A stretch of 6,484 nt of DNA from Deltaproteobacteria bacterium. Lineage in GTDB: Bacteria > Desulfobacterota > B13-G15 > RBG-16-54-18. The translations under genes and the position numbers were made by a program. The stretch lies in NCBI GenBank assembly GCA_003646745.1, contig QMLM01000098.1, positions 1 through 6,484 of the forward strand, in the 5' to 3' direction. Under the pieces are notes generated by a model that was not told where the DNA came from, made no database searches, and was given only the letters and a program-made list of their open reading frames with translations. This document shows positions 1 through 5,235 of the stretch, piece by piece; the stretch's first letter is position 1; the number at the start of each line of letters is the position of its first letter.

Positions 1-721
1 CTATTATGGGGATATTCGCCCTTGAGGCTACCTCCCAAACAGACCTCAACGCAATCGGTTTAATAGCAGGGCCAGATAGCCCCCCAGTTATACCCCCCAA
101 CAGAGGCCTTCTTCGCTCAAGATCTATCGCCATGGCTGGTATTGAGTTGATCAAACAGATGGCATCTGCCCCTTCCCCTTCGGCTGCCCTCGCGATCTCC
201 TTTATATCTGATACATTAGAAGATAGCTTAATTATTATAGGTAACTTAGTTGATTTTCTTATCTTTTTTGTTATTTTAGCTACCGTCTGGGGTTTGCTTC
301 CAAACTCCAGTCCTCCCTCTTTGATGTTTGGACAGGAGAGATTTGCTTCCAAGGCGGCTATCCCCTCCAGTTCGCTCAGTCTCAGGGCACATTCAGCGTA
401 TTTGCTTGGGCTAGATTCAAAGAAATTGACGATGACGGGTACTTTCCATTGGCGCAAAAAGGGGAGCTTGTCTTGGGCGAAGGCCTCCAAGCCCACGTTC
501 TGCAAACCAATAGAGTTCAGCACCCCCCCCCATGTCTCCCATATCCTTTGCGGAGGGTTGCCCTGACGAGGCCTCAAGGATATACCTTTAGTTACGATTG
601 CACCCAATTTACTGAGATCGATAAGTTGGGAATACTCTTCTCCATAGCCGAAGGTCCCTGCGGCCGGCATAACTGGGTTCTGTAACTCCAATCTCCCTAT
701 TTTTACCTTTAAGTTGGGCAT
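1..721 (-). CDS. pyrD: Dihydroorotate dehydrogenase B, catalytic subunit (PyrD, class 1B), C-terminus cut by window edge
   Basis: FMN-containing catalytic subunit that oxidises dihydroorotate to orotate in de novo pyrimidine synthesis; in class 1B it passes electrons to PyrK and then NAD+. It is cytoplasmic. I translated the reverse strand by hand and read 240 codons without a stop, starting MPNLKVKIGRLELQNP, with no stop before the edge; the family is about 300 residues, so roughly the last 60 are missing. Visible family motifs are AAGTFGYG (20-27), TKGI with Lys45, the LNSIGLQN block (68-75), the active-site loop NLSCPN with Cys130 as expected catalytic base of class 1 enzymes, and GGLSGPAIKP (213-222). 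The start overlaps the end of pyrK by 13 bases. An in-frame ATG three codons upstream (730) is an alternative start; a GGGAG sits unusually close to the 721 ATG. A nine-G run (523-531 on this strand pair) lies inside the gene but the frame is intact. Identity is secure. Confidence 0.96.
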   Translation of the reverse strand, partial: MPNLKVKIGRLELQNPVMPAAGTFGYGEEYSQLIDLSKLGAIVTKGISLRPRQGNPPQRIWETWGGVLNSIGLQNVGLEAFAQDKLPFLRQWKVPVIVNFFESSPSKYAECALRLSELEGIAALEANLSCPNIKEGGLEFGSKPQTVAKITKKIRKSTKLPIIIKLSSNVSDIKEIARAAEGEGADAICLINSIPAMAIDLERRRPLLGGITGGLSGPAIKPIALRSVWEVASRANIPII

Positions 722-1509
722 CTCTCCCATACTATCTGTTGCGCCTCAAATATGGGTCCATCGTTACAGACCCTTTTATATCCATATTTTGTCTTCACCA
801 CGCAACCCAGACACGCACCGACCCCGCAGGCCATCCGTCTCTCCAAAGATATCCAGCATAGCATTTTGTTCTTGGCAGCAAAGCCTGCTACTTCCTTTAG
901 CATAGGCTCTGGGCCACAGGCATAGATTACTGTCCGATCTCTCCCATGATCTGATTCTTCCCTTAAAAGTTCAGTAACTATGCCCTTTCTTCCTACTGAC
1001 CCGTCCTCAGTAGCTGTCTTTACCGTTATTTCTAAATTGAGGAGTTCAGACAGGCAGATAAGATCATCTTGGGTCTTTGCACCATAGAGGAGGCAGTGGA
1101 GCGAGCGAGAAGCCTTAAGCCTCATTATAAAGGAGAAAAGGGGGGCAATCCCTATTCCCCCTGCAATTAGTAAGGCCTTGTAACCAGGCGGTGGATCGGG
1201 AAAACCCTTTCCCAATGGGGCCAAGACCATAATCGGTGAACCAACCGACAACCCAGCCAACAGCCCCGTCCCTTTCCCTACCACCTTGAAGAGGAATTCC
1301 AACCAGGGGACCTTCTTCTCTTCACCAAAATTGTGGATGGCAAAAGGACGGGGCAAGATAACCCCTGCTCCTTCCACCTTCAACATTGCAAATTGTCCAG
1401 GGGTGATGGGACCAATAGGGTAGGGGAGGGAGATCCTCAGGCGATGATAAAAAGAGGCCACCTTCTTTCTTTCTTTTATTTCTCCTTTAAGGTAAAAAGG
1501 GTTGCCCAT
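709..1509 (-). CDS. pyrK: Dihydroorotate dehydrogenase B, electron-transfer subunit (PyrK)
   Basis: FAD- and [2Fe-2S]-containing partner of PyrD that moves electrons from the PyrD FMN to NAD+. From the 1509 ATG it is 266 residues, a usual family length. In order: a ferredoxin-reductase-like beta-barrel with PGQF and the FAD-binding RPFAIHN (54-60), VGKGTGLL (77-84), the nucleotide-binding GGIGIAPL (117-124), ACGPEPM (197-203), and the C-terminal cluster ligands Cys228, Cys233, Cys236 and Cys248 in CGVGACLGC followed by RVC. All four cysteines are present, so the subunit should hold its cluster. The start is uncertain: ATG at 1509 (overlapping rimI by 23 bases) gives the best match to family N-termini but has no clear Shine-Dalgarno; an in-frame TTG at 1539 would add ten residues and has only a weak GAGA upstream. 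Translation is probably coupled to rimI. pyrD follows with a 13-base overlap, as expected for a two-subunit enzyme. Confidence 0.95.
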   Translation of the reverse strand: MGNPFYLKGEIKERKKVASFYHRLRISLPYPIGPITPGQFAMLKVEGAGVILPRPFAIHNFGEEKKVPWLEFLFKVVGKGTGLLAGLSVGSPIMVLAPLGKGFPDPPPGYKALLIAGGIGIAPLFSFIMRLKASRSLHCLLYGAKTQDDLICLSELLNLEITVKTATEDGSVGRKGIVTELLREESDHGRDRTVIYACGPEPMLKEVAGFAAKNKMLCWISLERRMACGVGACLGCVVKTKYGYKRVCNDGPIFEAQQIVWERCPT

Positions 1510-1990
1510 AACTATTTTGGTCGAATGTCCGATCTCCAAAAAATAGTCTCATTATGATAGCGTCTTCACCAGTGTCGGCGTAGTATCTCTTTCTGATTTC
1601 CCACGGTGCGAAGCCCACCTTCTTATAAAGGTTGAGGGCAGCCCTGTTCCCCTTTCTGACCTCCAGCTGGTACAATACACCACCTTTTTTATAGGAGAAG
1701 TCCAGGCAAAACAGCAACAGAGAGCGAGCGATCCCCAACCTGCGAAAGGAGGGATGGGTGGCCAAGTTTAGTATATGCACTTCCCCCCTGACCATCCAAA
1801 ATACGATATATCCCAAGACCAACTCACTTCTGCCCTCCGGCATGGTGGCCACGAAATTAAAGGAAATGGGAGAAGTTAGCTCATAGATAAACATACTTCT
1901 GGTCCAGGGGGTGGGGAAGGATTTCCTCTCTATCTCCATAATCTGTTCCAAGTGATCCCGGCTCATCTCCTTGATCTGCCATTGTAACAT
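1487..1990 (-). CDS. rimI: Ribosomal protein S18-alanine N-acetyltransferase (RimI-type GNAT)
   Basis: GNAT-fold acetyltransferase of 167 residues. RimI transfers acetyl from acetyl-CoA to the N-terminal alanine of ribosomal protein S18. Seen in the sequence: the RimI-like N-terminal ERKSFPTPW (21-29), the acetyl-CoA pyrophosphate loop in motif A, LATHPSFRRLGIARSLL (76-92), then LEVRKGNRAALNLYKKVGF (109-127) with Glu110 and Tyr122 at the positions of the family's general base and acid, and the terminal RYYADTGEDAIIMRL block. The last 18 residues (150-167) go beyond the usual RimI end and coincide with the start region of pyrK. The ATG at 1990 overlaps the TAA of the TPR gene by one base (TAATG), and an AAGGG sits at suitable distance, so translation is coupled to the gene before it. 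A GNAT with another protein substrate cannot be excluded, but the motif set is typical of RimI. Confidence 0.87.
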   Translation of the reverse strand: MLQWQIKEMSRDHLEQIMEIERKSFPTPWTRSMFIYELTSPISFNFVATMPEGRSELVLGYIVFWMVRGEVHILNLATHPSFRRLGIARSLLLFCLDFSYKKGGVLYQLEVRKGNRAALNLYKKVGFAPWEIRKRYYADTGEDAIIMRLFFGDRTFDQNSYGQPFLP

Positions 1991-3909
1991 TATCCCTTCT
2001 CCTTTTCCCCCTTCAGCTCCTTCAACAGCCCTTTCACTTTTTCGATGAACTCGACGTCATCGGATATCTCTATGGCCTTCTTATAAGCCTCTTTGGCCCC
2101 TTTTCGGTCACCCAAGAGATATCTGATGTTGCCTATTTCCACATAGGCCATGGCGGACAATACGTCTCCTCGAGAGGAATTTTCAACGATGGCCCTTTGG
2201 TAGCTCTCCAAGGCTTCCTGATATTCCTTTAGATTAAAATATACTTCTCCCTGCCAGCAAAAGGCCCTTTGAGCCACCTCTTTCTCTGGGGAGTGAGTAG
2301 CGATATTTAGGTAGCGGAGAGAGGACTTATATTTCACCCTTTCTGCCTTCCAAATCCCCAACTTTAGGGCTGCCCTGTAGTATAATTCATGAAAAGGGAA
2401 ATCCTTTTGCAGGATCCCAAACCACCCTTTTCCTCCCTCAAGATCCCCCCTATTCAAAGAAATGGACATCATCCTGTAAATACACCATGGATACCATGGG
2501 GAGGTCTTGTATTCTTTGATGATCTTTTGATAGGTCTTACTGGCCTCGGGCAAATTTCCGAGTTCTCGAAAGGATTCTCCTTTGATCCAAAGGGCCTCAT
2601 CCATCTTTGCAAAATTCGGATATTCTAGCTGAAGAAGGTCTAGATTAACGAGACATTCTTTAAACTTCCTTTCTTTGTAGGAACAAATGGCGATTCTAAA
2701 GAGGGCGTCTTGACGATAGGTTGGGGTATTGAGGAGGTTAAACCAGTAGGGCATGGCCTCCTGACACTTTCCCTCATAGGAATTAAGCTCTGCTAGAATG
2801 TATTGCGCCAAGGCCTTTTCACGCTCTGCCGAAGGAAGTTTGACTATCTCATAAACTACTTCTTTGACATGGGCAAGATCTCCCATTCTCAGATAACACC
2901 ATCCCAAATTCAACAGAATTTGTCCCTTCATAGGGTCATTGGGGAAACGGCTGAGGAACTCTTTAAGTACTTCTACGGCCTCCTTATACCTATTGAGCCC
3001 GATATACACCTCTGCCATCAGGGACAAAACCCTGGGGAATAAAGGGGTATGGGGAAATTCCCTTCTTAAGGTCAACAGCCCCTTCAGGGCTTCCTCCATC
3101 CTTTTGTCCATATAAAGACACCAACTTTCTCCGAACAGCGCATTTGAGATCAGGTGAGAGCGAGGGAACTTTTTCAGAAAGAAGCGAAAGGTATTGGCCC
3201 CATCTCTATATCTTCTTAATTTAATTTGGGTTTCTCCCAACCAATAGAGGGCGGCGTCCATGGGGGCATCTTTAAGTTTACTGCCCACCACCCTTTGAAA
3301 TAAACTCTCTGCTTCCTTATATCTTCCCTGTTTATATAGACTAAGCCCCAACCAAAATTTTGCGTAACAGGACAAAACAGGCCCGATCCTGCGGTCTTTA
3401 AGGGCCTTTCTGAGATATGTTTCAGATTTTTTATACAGGCCCTCCCGATAAAAGATTTTACCAAGCAAATAGAGCGAGGAGAGATACCAAGGGCCTTGAG
3501 GATAATTTTTAATGACATTTTTAAGGCAATCTTTAGCGCAGGAAAGATCGTTAATCTTCTCACAGGAGCAGGCTAGCCAAAAGTATACAGCATCCTTCCC
3601 TTTTGACTCCCCTTTTAACGATAATAGCTTAGTAAATACATCTCTGGCTTCTGAGAACTTTTTCTGTTCATAAAGAGCCTTCCCTAAAAGATACATGACC
3701 TTTGAGGTATAAGGGTGTTGGGGGTATTTCTGGAGAAATTCGCGAAATTGGACCTCCGCCACCTGGTAAAAACCATCATTGAAGGCCCCAGTTCCTACCT
3801 GAAGAAGCTCTTGGGGGGAAGAACAAAAAGAGGGTAGGGGAATAAGGAGGGTTACGGAAAATAAGGCCAAAGATACATATATTAATAGGCCTTTAAGGTT
3901 TCTTCCCAT
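1990..3909 (-). CDS. Exported tetratricopeptide-repeat protein
   Basis: A 639-residue protein with an N-terminal export signal and then almost nothing but TPR helices. Residues 1-30 show a positive start (MGRNLK), a hydrophobic stretch of about 20 residues and a possible cleavage region near PSFCSS; Phe before Cys29 does not fit a lipobox, so this looks like a signal peptidase I substrate or a membrane anchor rather than a lipoprotein. From about 38 to 615 there are roughly 14 to 15 units of 34-38 residues, many separated by FP or YP (e.g. KYPQHP near 61, KFPRS 247, EFPHTP 284, RFPNDP 321). This resembles the BamD/YbgF-style TPRs of Gram-negative envelopes. The last two units (about 546-577 and 586-615) are the most canonical; the C-terminus is charged. 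TPR arrays bind other proteins, so an envelope scaffold role is likely but the partner is unknown. The ATG at 3909 has AGGTG four bases upstream and overlaps mobA by 28 bases. Confidence 0.9.
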   Translation of the reverse strand: MGRNLKGLLIYVSLALFSVTLLIPLPSFCSSPQELLQVGTGAFNDGFYQVAEVQFREFLQKYPQHPYTSKVMYLLGKALYEQKKFSEARDVFTKLLSLKGESKGKDAVYFWLACSCEKINDLSCAKDCLKNVIKNYPQGPWYLSSLYLLGKIFYREGLYKKSETYLRKALKDRRIGPVLSCYAKFWLGLSLYKQGRYKEAESLFQRVVGSKLKDAPMDAALYWLGETQIKLRRYRDGANTFRFFLKKFPRSHLISNALFGESWCLYMDKRMEEALKGLLTLRREFPHTPLFPRVLSLMAEVYIGLNRYKEAVEVLKEFLSRFPNDPMKGQILLNLGWCYLRMGDLAHVKEVVYEIVKLPSAEREKALAQYILAELNSYEGKCQEAMPYWFNLLNTPTYRQDALFRIAICSYKERKFKECLVNLDLLQLEYPNFAKMDEALWIKGESFRELGNLPEASKTYQKIIKEYKTSPWYPWCIYRMMSISLNRGDLEGGKGWFGILQKDFPFHELYYRAALKLGIWKAERVKYKSSLRYLNIATHSPEKEVAQRAFCWQGEVYFNLKEYQEALESYQRAIVENSSRGDVLSAMAYVEIGNIRYLLGDRKGAKEAYKKAIEISDDVEFIEKVKGLLKELKGEKEKG

Positions 3910-4505
3910 TCAGCACCTTTTAATAACTCCTGCACCTTCAGCAGGTCTTTTTTGGTATTGATGTTGATAAAGGAAGAAAGAGATGGATCCAACATTCTGA
4001 TCTCTTCCTCTTCACAATACCTGACACGCACCTTAGGGAGGAATTCTGTAATCTTAAACCGGCCGCTGTCCAGAAGCGTCTTGATGGGCTCGATGCATTT
4101 CTTTGAGTAAAGGGCGTGAAGGGGTTCCAATCCCTCCTTGGTTTTAGGGATCACCACATCATAATTGTTCTTTTTTGCGACGAGGTGGGCGATGACCTCA
4201 GGGCGCAGAAAAGGCATATCACAGGCTACACAAAAGGCATAATAATGCTTTGCCCATAAAAGCCCCGTATAAAGCCCCCCCAAGGAACCAGCTCCCTGAA
4301 CCTCATCTGCGACTATGAGGGCCTGATACCCTTGGAATTGCCGAGGCCGGTTAGTTACTACGACGACCTCGGAAAAGAAACTCCGACACCTACTGTAGAC
4401 GTAATCGAAGAGGCGGACACCCGCCACCTGGATGAAGGCCTTATCTCGCCCCATCCGGCGACTTCTTCCCCCTGCCAAAATGATGCATGTAATATCCCAT
4501 TCCAT
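3882..4505 (-). CDS. mobA: Molybdenum cofactor guanylyltransferase (MobA)
   Basis: Nucleotidyltransferase that joins GMP from GTP to Mo-molybdopterin to make the guanine dinucleotide form used by bis-MGD enzymes such as formate dehydrogenases and DMSO-reductase-family oxidoreductases. At 207 residues it is the normal length. Motifs: the GTP-binding signature LAGGRSRRMGRDKAF (10-24) including Lys22, DEVQGAGSLGGLYTGL (67-82), the metal-binding CDMPFL with Asp96, EPLHALYSK (127-135), and FININTKKDL (179-188). The related CTP/MobA-like enzyme for cytosine dinucleotide (MocA) has a different signature, so MobA is favoured. It is the first gene of the minus-strand cluster. The ATG at 4505 is preceded directly by an in-frame TAA and there is no Shine-Dalgarno close by, so either it is read from a very short leader (see the candidate promoter just upstream) or it is coupled to a tiny upstream frame. 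No moeA, mobB or molybdoenzyme gene is in the window. Confidence 0.93.
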   Translation of the reverse strand: MEWDITCIILAGGRSRRMGRDKAFIQVAGVRLFDYVYSRCRSFFSEVVVVTNRPRQFQGYQALIVADEVQGAGSLGGLYTGLLWAKHYYAFCVACDMPFLRPEVIAHLVAKKNNYDVVIPKTKEGLEPLHALYSKKCIEPIKTLLDSGRFKITEFLPKVRVRYCEEEEIRMLDPSLSSFININTKKDLLKVQELLKGAEWEETLKAY

Positions 4506-4509
4506 TTAT

Positions 4510-4525
4510 ATGGTTTTAATACCAT
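4510..4525. repeat. Short inverted repeat before mobA
   Basis: ATGGT, six bases, ACCAT: a perfect 5-base-arm inverted repeat just upstream of the mobA start codon, overlapping the candidate -10 hexamer of the minus-strand promoter. Arms are short, so chance is possible in AT-rich DNA; it could be a half of an operator or a weak hairpin near the start of the mRNA. Confidence 0.3.
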
Positions 4526-4544
4526 TATTTTCCTCGCTAATCAA
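4516..4544 (-). promoter_or_regulatory. Candidate promoter for mobA and the minus-strand cluster
   Basis: Reading on the minus strand, TTGATT (4544-4539, four of six to the -35 consensus), a 17-base spacer, and TATTAA (4521-4516, four of six to the -10). The expected transcription start is about 4508, only a few bases before the mobA ATG at 4505, which would make the mRNA leaderless or nearly so. That would agree with the absence of a ribosome-binding site. The -35 lies inside an inverted repeat (4537-4555). Both hexamers are imperfect in AT-rich DNA, so this is a suggestion only. Confidence 0.35.
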
Positions 4545-4555
4545 GAAGTGATTAG
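4537..4555. repeat. Perfect 7-base inverted repeat, possible operator
   Basis: CTAATCA, five bases AGAAG, TGATTAG: arms match perfectly. It lies between two divergent genes, covers the candidate -35 of the mobA promoter and ends 11 bases before the -35 of the plus-strand promoter. The size and symmetry suit a dimeric helix-turn-helix regulator that could influence both genes. No regulator gene is in the window, and I do not recognise the motif as a named operator. Confidence 0.45.
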
Positions 4556-4566
4556 GGGATTAATAG

Positions 4567-4595
4567 TTGACAGAAGATACTTCATAAATTAAAAT
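4567..4595 (+). promoter_or_regulatory. Strong sigma-70-type promoter for the phosphoesterase gene
   Basis: TTGACA (4567-4572, perfect -35), exactly 17 bases, then TAAAAT (4590-4595, five of six to TATAAT). The predicted transcription start is near 4602, giving a 5' leader of about 45 bases before the ATG at 4647. The best promoter match I found in the window, in the right place and direction. Confidence 0.75.
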
Positions 4596-4596
4596 T

Positions 4597-4614
4597 TTGT
4601 TAAAAAAATAACAA
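4597..4614. repeat. Inverted repeat at the predicted transcription start
   Basis: TTGTTA, six A residues, TAACAA: perfect 6-base arms around an A-tract, placed directly after the -10 of the plus-strand promoter and over its expected start site. A repressor bound here would block initiation. The AT-rich composition makes chance occurrence possible. Confidence 0.4.
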
Positions 4615-4646
4615 CTAGAATAGTTAAAACCTCAAGTAATTTATTA

Positions 4647-5159
4647 ATGATGAAAATCGGCGTTATTTCCGACACCCATCTACCGTCTGTGACGAAACAA
4701 TTTAAGGATCTGGTCAACGATCGATTTGCTGATTGTCAAATGGTGGTCCATGCGGGGGACTTTACTTCTCCAGAAGTGTATTATTATCTAAATGAGATGA
4801 CTTCGGGTAATCTGATAGCAGTTTGCGGAAATATGGACCCGCTTGAGCTGCGCAATTTTTTGCCGGAGAAAAGGATTTTTGAGGTAATGGGGGTAAAGAT
4901 TGGGCTAATCCATGGATGGGGGGCACCTTACGATCTGGAAGAAAGGATTAAGGGAGTTTTTCACGCAGATAGGGTACAATGCATCATCTATGGACACAGC
5001 CACAATGGTGCAAATCACAAGCGGGGGGAGATCCTCTTTTTTAATCCTGGCTCTCCCACCGATAGATATTATGCCAAGGTGAACAGTATCGGTTATCTAA
5101 GTATTCAAGGAGGCGAAATAAAAGGAGAAATCGTACCCATTGCCCCTTTAAAGATATAA
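4647..5159 (+). CDS. YfcE/MJ0936-family metallophosphoesterase
   Basis: Small (170 residues) calcineurin-like phosphoesterase with a two-metal centre; members hydrolyse phosphodiesters such as bis-p-nitrophenyl phosphate in vitro, and the natural substrate is usually unknown. The full ligand set is visible: SDTH with Asp9 and His11, HAGD with Asp38, GNMD with Asn62 and Asp64, HGW with His89, and GHSH with His117 and His119, followed by the family's NPGSPTDRY segment near 142. It has no signal peptide or membrane segment, so it should be cytoplasmic. Translation may begin at either of two adjacent ATGs (4647 or 4650); neither has a clear Shine-Dalgarno. It is a single-gene unit with its own strong promoter, divergent from mobA and convergent with the chelatase gene. 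A yfcE symbol would imply an orthology that I cannot show. Confidence 0.92.
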   Translation: MMKIGVISDTHLPSVTKQFKDLVNDRFADCQMVVHAGDFTSPEVYYYLNEMTSGNLIAVCGNMDPLELRNFLPEKRIFEVMGVKIGLIHGWGAPYDLEERIKGVFHADRVQCIIYGHSHNGANHKRGEILFFNPGSPTDRYYAKVNSIGYLSIQGGEIKGEIVPIAPLKI

Positions 5160-5184
5160 ATTCTGTGTCTGATAAGATATATTA

Positions 5185-5209
5185 TGTAAACTAAATTTAC
5201 AAAATTTTT
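5185..5209 (+). terminator. Weak AT-rich hairpin in the convergent gap
   Basis: TGTAAA, loop CTAAA, TTTACA (5185-5201), followed by AAATTTTT. The stem is perfect but has only one G-C pair per arm and the T-run is short and displaced, so it would be a poor intrinsic terminator. Its position, 25 bases after the phosphoesterase stop and between two converging genes, is where one is expected. The rest of the 76-base gap shows nothing else. Confidence 0.3.
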
Positions 5210-5235
5210 ATAAGTTCTTTCCTCTTTCTTTCTGT

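Noticed and set aside
6..566. Plus-strand open frame of 186 codons
   Set aside because: It lies opposite pyrD, whose reverse-strand translation gives a clear conserved enzyme; this is an antisense shadow with no recognisable domain.
3216..3563. Minus-strand 115-codon open frame in another phase inside the TPR gene
   Set aside because: Fully contained in a well-supported TPR coding region, with no domain and no ribosome-binding support.
1990..3909. Repeat-like periodicity in the DNA that might suggest a repeat array
   Set aside because: The periodicity is at protein level (34-38 residue TPR units with diverged codons); I see no direct DNA repeats or CRISPR-type spacing.
4332..4592. Plus-strand 86-codon frame crossing the mobA start and the divergent region
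   Set aside because: Mostly antisense to mobA, runs through the promoter elements, and shows no conserved features.
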